A stretch of 64,000 nucleotides of DNA from JACVRW01 sp963812915. GTDB lineage: Bacteria; Actinomycetota; Thermoleophilia; Solirubrobacterales; Thermoleophilaceae. Below are positions 33,412 to 42,113 of this stretch, piece after piece (position 1 is the stretch's first letter; each line of letters opens with the position of its first letter). The stretch covers positions 124,001-188,000 of the forward strand of contig CAWEXB010000007.1 of the NCBI GenBank assembly GCA_963812915.1. Direction: 5' to 3'. Both the position numbers and the translations under genes were made by a program. Below the pieces are notes generated by a model. That model had not been told where the DNA came from. It ran no database searches and saw only the letters and a list, made by a program, of their open reading frames with translations.

Positions 33412-36400
33412 ATGAAGGCAGCGTTCATCCCCGGCATGACGTTCGCCGGCTACCGAGTGGACTCGCTGATCGGCCGCGGCGGGATGGGCGTCGTGTACCT
33501 GGCAACGGACCTCTCCCTGGAGCGGCCGGTGGCGCTGAAGCTCATTGCGCCCGAGCTGGCCGAGGACCAGCATTTCCGCAGCCGCTTCCTGCGCGAGCCG
33601 CGGCTGGCCGCCTCGCTCGACCACCCGAACGTGATCCCAATCTACGAGGCGGGCGAGCGCGACGGCCGGCTCTACCTGGCGATGCGCTACGTCGAGGGGA
33701 GCGATCTGAGGACGCTCGTCGAGCGCGACGGAAAGCTCTCACCCGAGCGCGCGCTTCGGGTCCTCGCGCAGGTGGCCGGCGCACTGGACGCGGCCCACCG
33801 GCGCGGTCTGGTCCATCGCGACGTAAAGCCGGCCAACGTGCTGCTCGACGAGGACGGACACGTCTACCTCACCGACTTCGGTATCACCAAGCAGACCGGC
33901 GGCGCCTCGACCGACACCGGGCGCGTCGTCGGGACGCTCGACTACCTCGCGCCCGAACAGATCCGCGGGGAGGAGGTGGACGGCCGCACCGACTGCTATG
34001 CGCTGGCCTGCGTGCTCTACGAGTGCCTTGCGGGCACCCCGCCGTTTCGTCGCGCGACCGAGGGGGAGACGCTGTGGGCCCATATGCAGGAGGAGCCGGC
34101 CCCGTTGCCGGGCCACCCGTCGCTCGACCCGGTCCTGCGCAAGGGGCTGGCCAAGGACCGACGTGAGCGCTACGGCACATGTGCCGAGCTCGTCGAGGGA
34201 GCGGCGGAGGCGCTCGGCCTGGGCGCGCCCCGGGTCACGCGACGCGCGCTCGTGCCGCCCGCGCTTCGGCGGAATGGCCGCCTCGTCCTCGCCGCGGGCC
34301 TGCTCCTGCTTGGCGTCGCGATCGCCGCGGCCATCGTTGCGCTCACCAGCGGCGGCGGCGGTCAGGCGGAGCCGCTCGGGACCGGCGTCGCCGCGATCGA
34401 CCCGGCGAAGGGCGAGGTCGCTTCGCTCACCGAGTCCGCGACGACCCCGGGCAACATCGCCGTCGGCGAGGGCGCGGTCTGGGTCCTCAACACGGAGGAC
34501 GAGACGGTCTCGCGCATCGACCCGGAGACGAAGGAGATCGTCAAGACGTTCGAGACCGGCCGGCCTGCCCGAGCGAGCTCGCGGCCGGGGCAGGGAGCGC
34601 TCTGGGTCGGGCAACGGCGGCGGGCGCTACACCAGTGCGTCACGGCGCAGCATCTCGCGGATCGATCCCGAGTCGGCGCGGTCACCCGAACCGTGAAGCT
34701 TCCCGGACGACGAACGGGCGGCGCGGGACTCCGACGCGCGGGCCTACCCGCGGCTCGCGGTCGGAGCCGGCGCGGTATGGGCGATCAACCCCGACGGCAG
34801 CGTGTCGCGCATCGATCCCGAGACCGGCCGGCTCGTCGGACGGTCGCGCGGCGCGTCGGGGCCTCGACGATCGCGGCCGGCGAGGAAGGGGTCTGGTTCC
34901 TCAGCTTCGACAGTCCGTCCTCCGTCACGCGGATCGACCCGCACACGAACCGGGCCGCACGAGACGATCCGGGTGGGCAGCCAACTTTCTGCATGGGATC
35001 GCCGTCGGCGCCGGCTCGGTCTGGGCGACGGCCAGGAGGATGGCCTCGCTCTGGCGGATCGAGCCGGGGCGGAGCCCGGCCAAGAGGACGATCGACGTCG
35101 GGGTCGGCGCGACGTTACGTCGACGTTCGGCGAGGGGGCGGTCTGGGCCGGCAACTGGGTTGACGGCACGCGTCTCGCGCATCGACCCCCGCACGAACAG
35201 CGTCACAGCGCAGGACGTCGATCGGGCGCTCCGCAGGCGCTCGCCGCCGGCGCGCGGCGCAGCCTGGGTGAGTGTGGCAGGAGGGACGAGGGAAGGCGAC
35301 CTTACCGACAGCCGCCTGCGGCGAGGTCGTTTCGGGAGGCGGGAAGCCGGAGGTTCTGATCGCCTCCGACCTCCCGCTCCAGGGCGCGGACAGCGGCACT
35401 CCCCGTGCGATGGCGGACGCGATCCGCTTCGTGCTCGAGCGCCACGGCTTCAGGGCGGGTCGGTACGTGGTCGGCTACCAGTCCTGCGACGACTCGACCC
35501 GGCAGACCGGCGGCTACGAGCTCCGCAAGTGCGCCGCCAACGCGAACGCCTACGCGCACACGGAGCGAGCTCGTGGCCGTGATCGGCCCGTACAACTCGT
35601 TCTGCGCCAGCGTGGAGATCCCGATCCTAAACCGAGCCCCGGGCGGGCCGCTCGGCACTGATCAGCCCGTCGAACACCCGGCCCGGCCTGACCCGCGGCG
35701 GCCCACTCGCCTCGCCCGCGCCCGAGGGCTACAGGGGCGAGCCGGGGGTGTTCTACCCGACCGGCGAGCGGAACTTCCTCCGGGTCGCTCCCCGCGACGA
35801 CCTGCAGGGGGTGGCCCACGCCGTACTCGCAAAGCAGCTCGGGCTGAAGGGCGTCTACCTGCTCCACGACACGTACCCGCAGTGGAGGATCATCCTCGCG
35901 GACTCCTTCCGCAGGGCGGCCCGGAGGCTCGGCGTCGCGGATCGCCGGCTCGGCGGCCTTCGACCCGGACGGCGAAGAGCTATGACGCGCTCGCGGACAG
36001 AGTCGCGCGCTCCGGGCGCGCAGGGCGTGCTCATCGGCGGCAGCATGTTCGATGGCGGCGACCGGCTGCTGAAGGCCCTGCGCGCCCGGCTCGGCACCGG
36101 GGTCCACGATCATGGCCGGCGACGCGTTCTCGCCGATCCCCGAGCTGCTCGAGCTCGCGGGGCCGGCCGCGCGCGGCGTTGTACGTCAGCACGCCGGACG
36201 TCCCGCTCCCAGCGCGCGACCTGGGTCCGGCCGGCCTGCGCTTCGCACGCGATTTCGGCGCGACGGCGCCCTTTGGCACGCCGATCCCATGGGCGCTGCA
36301 GGCCGCGGGCGCGGCGGAGGTGGTGCTCGAGGCGATCGCCCGCTCCGACGGAACGCGTTCGTCGGTGCTCGAGGAGATGCGCGGCACCGAGATGAAGGAC

Positions 36401-36568
36401 GGCGTCCTCGGCAGCTTCCGCTTCGACCGCCACGGAGACATCACCCCGGCCGCAATTCCGATCCTGCGCGTCACCGGAGACACGACGCCGGGCGCGGAAA
36501 TACACCCCTCGTTCCAGGGGGCGGTCGTCGACCGCGTAGTGACCGTGCCGGCGCGGCTGGCGCGCTAG
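33412..36568 (+). pseudogene. Ser/Thr kinase - beta-propeller - binding-protein fusion, frameshifted
   Basis: The kinase domain (33412-34230) and membrane helix are intact: GRGGMGVVY, HRDVKPANVLLDEDGH, LTDFGITK. Propeller repeats follow (GEGAVWVLN, SRIDPETGRLVG, GEEGVWFLSF). A type I binding-protein domain from about 35290 to 36568 matches the two lipoproteins at 30112 and 31413: PEVLIASDLPLQGADSGT, ILNRAPGGPLG, FYPTGERNFLRVAP, FRFDRHGDITPAAIPILR. From about 34590 to 36200 the reading frame changes at least ten times, yet the residues remain good in each frame and almost no stops arise by substitution. The binding domain has no signal peptide of its own, so the intact form would be one receptor kinase of about 1050 residues. 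Either recently broken or poorly sequenced. The stop overlaps nfo by four bases. Confidence 0.8.
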
Positions 36569-37434
36569 CCGCGGCGTCGCCGCGACCGCAGCCCGTTCCG
36601 GCGCAGCTCCTTCATTCGGTCGATGTCCGCCTTCACCGGCGCCTTTCCCTCTACGCCGGGGCCCTCGAACAGCACGGGCAGCTCCTCGAAGCGGGGCTCC
36701 GAGAGGAAGGCGGCGCAGCCGCGCGGGCCGATCTCGCCGTCGCCCGGGGGCGCGTGGCGGTCGCGGTTCGAGCCCAGCGGGGTCTGGGAGTCGTTCAGGT
36801 GGAGACAGGTGAGGCGTCCGCTGCCGACGGTCTTGCCGAAACGGTCGATCACCTCAGCCAGCTTGTCGGCGGTCGTGATGTCGAAGCCCGAGGCGAAGAG
36901 ATGGCACGAGTCGAGGCAGACCCCGATCCGCTTGCGGCGGCCGCCCAGCTTGATCAGCCGGTCGAGCTCCTCGAACGAGCGCCCGATCGTGTCGCCTGCG
37001 CCGGCCGTGTTCTCGAGCAGGAGCGGGCAGCGATCGGACTCGTCGAGCGCGTGCTTCACCATCTCCGCCACCCGCGGGAGCGCCTCCTCGTTCGGCTCCC
37101 CCTTCGCCGAGCCGGGGTGGAGCACAACGCCGTCCGCCCCGATCGCGTCACCCGTCCGAAGAGCGTGAATCAGCGACGTCGCCGACTTCCTTCGGATCTC
37201 GCGGTCCGTCGACGCGGCGTTGATCAGGTAGATCGAATGGATCACGACCGACTCGATCGGGCCGTCCGACATCCGTTCCCGGAAGGCCGCGATGTCCTCG
37301 TCCTTCCACCGCGACGGGTGCCACTGGCGTGGCGACTGGCCCCACACCTGGATCGCATGGCAGCCCAGCTCCACGCCTCGGTCGTGGGCTTGCGCCAGGC
37401 CGCCCGCTGTGGACACGTGAGCTCCGATTAGCAT
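36565..37434 (-). CDS. nfo: endonuclease IV (AP endonuclease)
   Basis: 289-residue TIM-barrel enzyme of base-excision repair that cuts at abasic sites using three metal ions. Metal-ligand segments are visible: IGAHVSTAGG (His), VVLHPGS (His), LLENTAGAGDT (Glu), CLDSCHLFASG (Asp, His), CLHLNDSQ and DRHAPPGDGEIG. The ATG at 37432-37434 begins at the conserved MLIGAHVS. Its start lies only 7 bp from the gltX start on the other strand, so the two promoters must overlap the opposite gene. Confidence 0.93.
   Translation of the reverse strand: MLIGAHVSTAGGLAQAHDRGVELGCHAIQVWGQSPRQWHPSRWKDEDIAAFRERMSDGPIESVVIHSIYLINAASTDREIRRKSATSLIHALRTGDAIGADGVVLHPGSAKGEPNEEALPRVAEMVKHALDESDRCPLLLENTAGAGDTIGRSFEELDRLIKLGGRRKRIGVCLDSCHLFASGFDITTADKLAEVIDRFGKTVGSGRLTCLHLNDSQTPLGSNRDRHAPPGDGEIGPRGCAAFLSEPRFEELPVLFEGPGVEGKAPVKADIDRMKELRRNGLRSRRRRG
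37429..37434 (+). promoter_or_regulatory. -10 box of gltX inside the nfo start
   Basis: TAGCAT ends 7 nt before the gltX GTG and covers the nfo start codon on the opposite strand. Confidence 0.45.
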
Positions 37435-37441
37435 CGACGGG

Positions 37442-38707
37442 GTGAGAGTCCGTTTCGCGCCATCTCCGACCGGCGTGCTGCACATCGGCGGCGCGCGGAC
37501 GGCACTGTACAACTGGCTTCTCGCCCGGGGCTCGGGCGGGACCTTCGTGCTCCGGATCGAGGACACCGACCGCGAGCGCTCCACACCCGAGAACGTGGAG
37601 CTGATCCTGGACGGGCTGCGCTGGCTCGAGCTCGACTGGGACGAGGGCCCCTACTCGCAGTGGGAGCGCCGCGACCGCCACGCCGAGGCGATCGAGCGCC
37701 TCGTGGCCGGCGGCCACGCATACGAGGACGAGGGCGCGATCCGCCTGCGGGTGCCGGACGAGGGCGAGACGGTCGTGCACGACGTGATCCGCGGCGACAT
37801 CGCGTTTCCGCACTCCGCCATCAAGGACTTCGTGATCCGCCGCTCCGACGGCGGCCCGCTCTACAACCTGGCGGTGGCCGTGGACGACCTCGACATGGAA
37901 ATCACGCACGTCGTGCGCGGCGACGACCACATCTCCAACACTCCGCGCCAGATGATGATCCTGCGAGCCCTCGGTGAGGAGCCGCCCGTCTACGCCCACC
38001 TGCCGCTGCTCCACGGACCCGACGGCAAGAAGCTGTCGAAGCGTCATGGCGCCGCGTCGGTTCAGGATCTGCGCGCGGCCGGCTACCTGCCGGAGGCGGT
38101 ACGCAACTACATCGCGCTGCTCGGCTGGGGCTATGACGAGTCCACCACCTTCTTCTCGACAGAGCAGCTGATCAGGCACTTCGACCTCGCCAGGGTCTCG
38201 AAGAACCCGGCCGTGTTCGACGAGCAGAAGCTGCGCTGGATGAACGGCCGCTACCTGCGCGAGCTCGACCCGGACGACCTTCGGCGCCGCCTCGAGGAGC
38301 TGTCCGGGCGCTCGGTGCCGCCCGAGGCGGTGGCGATAAGCCAGGAGAAGATGCAGACGCTTGCGGACTTCTGGCCGCTGGCGGGCTTCCTGGTCGAGCG
38401 CGGGCCGTTCGACGAGAAGGCGTGGGACAAGGTCATGCGCGACAGCGGGCCCGAGCGTCTGCGGGCCGCGCGGGAGGCGCTCGAGGGCGCCGACGACCCG
38501 TTCGACGTCGAGCGGGTCGAGACCGCCCTGCGAGGAGTGGTCGAGCGGCTCGGCGTGAAGCCCAAGGATGTCTTTCAGCCGGTGCGGGTGGCGATCACAG
38601 GGACCACGGTCTCGCCCGGGATCTTCGAGTCGGTGGCGGCCCTCGGCAAGGAGGAGACGCTCGCACGCATCGACGACGCGCTCCGGCGGGCCTCGGGCGG
38701 CGGGTAG
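37442..38707 (+). CDS. gltX: glutamyl-tRNA synthetase (short form)
   Basis: 421-residue class I synthetase. HIGH motif in FAPSPTGVLHIGGART, KMSKS motif as KKLSKRHGA. Because gatCAB is also in this window, the enzyme probably charges both tRNA-Glu and tRNA-Gln, the latter being amidated by GatCAB (inference). It is about 50 residues shorter than typical GltX: between GGHAY and IRLRVPDEGETV the zinc-binding loop with its CxC and the helical stretch after it are missing. GTG start supported by the TAGCAT box. Confidence 0.93.
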   Translation: MRVRFAPSPTGVLHIGGARTALYNWLLARGSGGTFVLRIEDTDRERSTPENVELILDGLRWLELDWDEGPYSQWERRDRHAEAIERLVAGGHAYEDEGAIRLRVPDEGETVVHDVIRGDIAFPHSAIKDFVIRRSDGGPLYNLAVAVDDLDMEITHVVRGDDHISNTPRQMMILRALGEEPPVYAHLPLLHGPDGKKLSKRHGAASVQDLRAAGYLPEAVRNYIALLGWGYDESTTFFSTEQLIRHFDLARVSKNPAVFDEQKLRWMNGRYLRELDPDDLRRRLEELSGRSVPPEAVAISQEKMQTLADFWPLAGFLVERGPFDEKAWDKVMRDSGPERLRAAREALEGADDPFDVERVETALRGVVERLGVKPKDVFQPVRVAITGTTVSPGIFESVAALGKEETLARIDDALRRASGGG

Positions 38708-38746
38708 CGCCCCGGCCGCCGAGGGGCCGGCGGCCTTCCGGGCGAC

Positions 38747-39154
38747 TCATGTCCGCCCTCGCCGGTCGACCGCTTCAAGGGCCTGGGCTCGATCGGTGAA
38801 GGTCTCCTGCCGTATGACCTTCCCCTCCCGTACGTGCGCCACCCACGCGCCGGGCTCGGAGTCGAGAACGAGTCCACTGGTCCGGGCGCGCGCATGCCAG
38901 GTACCGAGTATGAGGACCACCTCGCCGAGATCTCGGAACTCCCGAGGGTCCGTGCGCAGCTCCACCCAATCGTGGTCCAGCCCCGCCAGCCACCGCTCGA
39001 CCTCCGCCCGCCCGCGATACACGGCCCCCTCGAGCCTGGCCATCATCGGCACCCACTCGACGTCCGGGTCGAGGAGCTCGAGGAAGGTCTCGGTGTCTCT
39101 CCGGTTGAACGCTTGGTGAAGGCGTCGGACCAGCTCGACGTTCTGCCGCGACAT
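38747..39154 (-). CDS. SnoaL-like (NTF2-fold) protein
   Basis: 135 residues beginning MSRQNVELVRRLHQAFNRRD, with LLDPDVEWVPM and YRGRAEVERWLAGLDHDW, the usual SnoaL-like 2 pattern. The fold is a cone-shaped alpha+beta barrel used by cyclases, isomerases and many proteins of unknown role. A related gene lies at 41239. It is convergent with gltX and independent of its other neighbour. Confidence 0.78.
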   Translation of the reverse strand: MSRQNVELVRRLHQAFNRRDTETFLELLDPDVEWVPMMARLEGAVYRGRAEVERWLAGLDHDWVELRTDPREFRDLGEVVLILGTWHARARTSGLVLDSEPGAWVAHVREGKVIRQETFTDRAQALEAVDRRGRT

Positions 39155-39239
39155 GGCCGCCCAGTATCCCGCGAGCCTACCCAGCTGGGAGCGAGACGTG
39201 AACGGCTTCTCTGCGTCGGCCGGATCAGCCGCCTCGTGC

Positions 39240-40421
39240 CTATTGGGGCCGCGACCGGAACGGCGCGAGGACCAGAACCTTCGTGCCCAGGTCCGAGGTC
39301 TCGATCTCGAGGGTGCCGTCCATCAGCTCGGCGCGCTCGCGGATGCTCGCCAACCCCAGGTGGCCGGGCTCGGACGCCGCGAGAGGATCGGCGTCCTGAA
39401 ATCCGCGACCGTTGTCGGTCACCCGGAGCTCGATCTTCGAGTCGACCGTACGCAGGGAGATCGACACCGCTCGGGCGTCGGCATGGCGGCCGGCGTTCGC
39501 CACCGCCTCCTGTGCGATCCGGAACAGGTCGCCAGCCATCTCCTCGGGCAGGTCCACCCGCTCGATCGCGGCCATCACCTCGAAGCCATAGCGCCGCTTC
39601 CAGGTCGGGATGCAATGCTCGATCGCCGCGGCGAACGTGAGTTCCTGGTAGCCGTACGGGCCGAGGTCGACGATCTCGTCTCGCAGGGCCTGGACGTTCG
39701 CGGCGGCGAGCTCTCGCGCCTCCTCGATCAGGGCGGAGGCCTCCTCTCCGCGCCCTGCCCGAGCGGCGCCGCGCGCGGCCGAGAGGATCATGTCGAGCCC
39801 GATCAGCTCTTGGACCGGACCGTCGTGGATTGCGTCGGCAACCCGCCGGCGCGCCTCGCCCTCGGCCTGGATCGTCCGGCGCGAGAGGCCGCGAGCACGC
39901 ATTCGCGAAGCCGACTCGGCCGTGCGCAGCGTCCCGACCACGAGCGCAGTGGCAAGGGCGGAAATCACGAAGACGGTCTCATAGAGGCCGAGGAGGTCGC
40001 CGCTCACCGGCTCGTCGCCGCGCAGCTGGGTCGTGACCACGAGCAGGGCAGACCCACCCGCCGCCACGGCCAGGCCGCGCCGCTCGCCCTGAAAGTGCCC
40101 GTGCGAGGCGACCAGGAACAGTGCGGCGACGCGGACCGCGCCGAAGGTCTCCGGAACCGCGGCTTCCAGGACGGCCAACAGCGCGAAGTCGACGGCGGGA
40201 ACGATCGGGCTGAGCGCCGCATCGGGGTTGCGGCGGGCGAGCAGCAGGACCGCCACGGACCAGGGTAAGAGGAGTCCGCCGACCACGGCGGCCGCGCGGC
40301 CCTCGTAGGGGAAGCTGAGCACGACGATCGCGACCAGCGCCAACAGCGTGACGGCAACTCGCGTCACGGCGAACAGCAGCACCGGTCCGGCAGACTCGAT
40401 GGGCAGGCGCCGCAGCATCAC
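39240..40421 (-). CDS. membrane histidine kinase, NarL/DesK type
   Basis: 393 residues. N-terminal membrane part with about six helices (10-165, for example VAVTLLALVAIVVLSF). Then a HisKA_3 dimerisation helix with the phospho-His in VADAIHDGPVQELIGLD, and a C-terminal HATPase (FRIAQEAVANAGRHA, LRVTDNGRGFQ, GLASIRERAELMDGTLEI). No periplasmic sensor loop is apparent. The cognate response regulator is not adjacent. Its ATG overlaps the VanZ stop, so both belong to one transcript. Confidence 0.9.
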   Translation of the reverse strand: MMLRRLPIESAGPVLLFAVTRVAVTLLALVAIVVLSFPYEGRAAAVVGGLLLPWSVAVLLLARRNPDAALSPIVPAVDFALLAVLEAAVPETFGAVRVAALFLVASHGHFQGERRGLAVAAGGSALLVVTTQLRGDEPVSGDLLGLYETVFVISALATALVVGTLRTAESASRMRARGLSRRTIQAEGEARRRVADAIHDGPVQELIGLDMILSAARGAARAGRGEEASALIEEARELAAANVQALRDEIVDLGPYGYQELTFAAAIEHCIPTWKRRYGFEVMAAIERVDLPEEMAGDLFRIAQEAVANAGRHADARAVSISLRTVDSKIELRVTDNGRGFQDADPLAASEPGHLGLASIRERAELMDGTLEIETSDLGTKVLVLAPFRSRPQ

Positions 40422-40795
40422 GCTCCCGCCCGCATTCGCCGCGCGCCACGCAGCCGCAGCGCGGCGAGCCCCGCCCCGGCGCTGTCGATCGCCCAGTCGA
40501 CCGGCGTCCCTGTACGGCCCTCGACCATGGCCTGGTGAAGCTCATCCGTGGCCGCGTACCCGCTGGCGACAAGAAACGCGGCAAGGGCGGCCCGTCCGGG
40601 GCTCGTCACCGTGACGAACGCCCGCCACCACAGGAAGCAGAGGAGCGCGTACCCGGCGAAGTGGAGGAGCTTGCGAGCGACCAGATCGACCACGCCCAGC
40701 CCCGAGTCGAGGCTCGGCTGAGCCGAGAGGTAGAAGATCGCTCCCATCAAGAGAAGCGGCGGTAGCCAGGGGTCGAGTCGCCTGATGACCGACAT
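40418..40795 (-). CDS. VanZ-like membrane protein
   Basis: 125 residues, four predicted helices, with the VanZ family features LLMGAIFYLSAQPS, KLLHFAGYALLCFLWW and ATDELHQAMVEGRTGTPVDW. VanZ-like proteins are linked to glycopeptide resistance or envelope functions, mostly without known mechanism. The ATG at 40793-40795 is chosen because TACGGT lies 6 nt upstream on its strand. First gene of the pair with the histidine kinase, which may respond to envelope signals (inference). Confidence 0.8.
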   Translation of the reverse strand: MSVIRRLDPWLPPLLLMGAIFYLSAQPSLDSGLGVVDLVARKLLHFAGYALLCFLWWRAFVTVTSPGRAALAAFLVASGYAATDELHQAMVEGRTGTPVDWAIDSAGAGLAALRLRGARRMRAGA

Positions 40796-40801
40796 TTTCG
40801 T

Positions 40802-40811
40802 ACCGTAGAGT
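40802..40811. promoter_or_regulatory. overlapping divergent -10 boxes (vanZ and rrf2)
   Basis: On the minus strand TACGGT (40807-40802) ends 6 nt before the vanZ ATG. On the plus strand TAGAGT (40806-40811) ends 6 nt before the Rrf2 GTG. The boxes share two base pairs, so RNA polymerase cannot use both at once. Confidence 0.55.
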
Positions 40812-40817
40812 GACTTC

Positions 40818-41219
40818 GTGCTCGTCATCACGACCAAGTCGCCGTACGCGGTGCGCGCCCTCGCAGAGCTCGCCCGCCGCGGGAACGCGACTCCGGTGCC
40901 GATCGGCGAGATCGCCAGGGCGCGCGACATCCCGGTCCAGTTCCTCGAGGGCCTCTTCGCGACGCTTCGCCGCGCGGGCATCCTCCAGTCCCAGCGCGGC
41001 GTGAAGGGCGGCTACCTGTTCGGTCGCGAACCCAGCGACGTGACCGTGCTCGAGGTGGTCGAGCTGCTCGAGGGCGAGCTGGGCGTGGACGCCTCGAGCT
41101 CGAGCCCCGTCTGGACCGAGGCGGTCGAGGCGGTGAAGTCGGTCCTCGGCGGCACCACGATCGCCGACGTGGCGGAGCGCGAGGCGCAGGAGGCCGGGGC
41201 GCCGATGTACTACATCTGA
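40818..41219 (+). CDS. Rrf2-family transcriptional regulator
   Basis: 133 residues with the Rrf2 winged helix: SPYAVRALAELARRG, IGEIARARDIPVQFLEGLF (recognition region) and LRRAGILQSQRGVKGGY. It has no Cys, so it cannot carry the IscR/NsrR iron-sulfur cluster. Cluster-free members include CymR, a repressor of cysteine genes that works with CysK; cysK and cysE lie 0.9 kb downstream, which makes a CymR-like role possible but unproven. GTG start supported by the TAGAGT box. Confidence 0.86.
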   Translation: MLVITTKSPYAVRALAELARRGNATPVPIGEIARARDIPVQFLEGLFATLRRAGILQSQRGVKGGYLFGREPSDVTVLEVVELLEGELGVDASSSSPVWTEAVEAVKSVLGGTTIADVAEREAQEAGAPMYYI

Positions 41220-41238
41220 GGCGTTGCGGGATTAGGCG

Positions 41239-41637
41239 ATGTCCCAGGAGAACCTGGAGCTGTTCCGCCGAGGGCTAGCGGCGTGGAACGCCGGTGACTA
41301 CGAGGCCATTCTGGAGATGTGCCACCCCGACGTGGAATGGACGTTCTCCGATCGCCTTCCTGACGCCACCGGGGAGATCCGGGGGAAGGCCTCCGTCCGC
41401 ACGTTCTTCGAGACCTTCACCGGAGACTGGTCAGAGATCTCGATCCGTCCCGAGCGGATCGCCGATTCCGGCCCTCACGTCGTCGCGAACGTCGAATTCG
41501 TGGCCAGGGGACGCGACGGCATCGAGGTAAGTATGCGCTTCGTGCACGTCTGGACGGTCCGGGAGGGCCAGATCGTGCGTTTCCGCGGGTTCGGAACGTT
41601 CGACGAAGCCCTCGAAGCCGTGGCGCTGCGGGACTAG
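41239..41637 (+). CDS. SnoaL-like (NTF2-fold) protein
   Basis: 132 residues beginning MSQENLELFRRGLAAWNAGD, with MCHPDVEWTFSD and IRGKASVRTFFETFTGDW. It is of the same family as the protein at 38747 and about as long. It is 19 nt after the Rrf2 gene and may be cotranscribed. Catalytic function is unknown. Confidence 0.78.
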   Translation: MSQENLELFRRGLAAWNAGDYEAILEMCHPDVEWTFSDRLPDATGEIRGKASVRTFFETFTGDWSEISIRPERIADSGPHVVANVEFVARGRDGIEVSMRFVHVWTVREGQIVRFRGFGTFDEALEAVALRD

Positions 41638-41895
41638 CTACGGTCGCCTGCGACGCTTGTGCGTCGGCGCTTCCTCGTCCGAGCGATGGCGAGCGTTGCG
41701 CTCCACCTGCGCTGGGCTGGCCGAGGCCTCGCCGCCCGGGTGGTGTACGACGCGCACGACCTGGCGCATGCCGCCGCAGCGGCACGCGTCCACCGAGGCA
41801 CGCCCGTCAGCGATGACCGCCTCCGTCTGCGCACCGCAGCGCTGGCAGAGCATTTCAGCGACGGCCGGCATAAGCGTCCTGCCTCTGATTCTCAT
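41638..41895 (-). CDS. small zinc-ribbon-like protein
   Basis: 85 residues from the ATG at 41893-41895, preceded by GGGAGGGGGTAC as ribosome-binding site. MLCQRCGAQ and DACRCGGMRQVVRVV give four Cys fit for one zinc ion; the C-terminus is charged and ends KRRRRP. The stop directly abuts the convergent SnoaL gene. No family was recognised and the size is small, so moderate confidence. Confidence 0.55.
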   Translation of the reverse strand: MRIRGRTLMPAVAEMLCQRCGAQTEAVIADGRASVDACRCGGMRQVVRVVHHPGGEASASPAQVERNARHRSDEEAPTHKRRRRP

Positions 41896-42098
41896 GTACC
41901 CCCTCCCCTGGGTGCACATGCCGGGAATGGGCAACCTGGCGCAGAAGGAACAGCCTGTGCGGGCGGGGACGACCTGGGTTCAGGAACGGTCGAGCGGTGC
42001 GCCCTGCCCGCAGTGTAGATGAGAGCCTGCCCAGAACCCCTCGAGGTCGAAACCTAAGGCCACCCGCGAGCGGCCGAGCGCCCGTGCCGGGTGGGGGC

Positions 42099-42104
42099 TA
42101 CAGT
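42099..42104 (+). promoter_or_regulatory. -10 box of cysK (leaderless type)
   Basis: TACAGT ends 9 nt before the cysK ATG, with no Shine-Dalgarno sequence between. Confidence 0.5.
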
Positions 42105-42113
42105 CAGCGAGCG

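Noticed and set aside
41657..42022. Plus-strand frames between the SnoaL gene and cysK
   Set aside because: The minus-strand frame has CxxC motifs and a ribosome-binding site; the plus-strand frames show neither.
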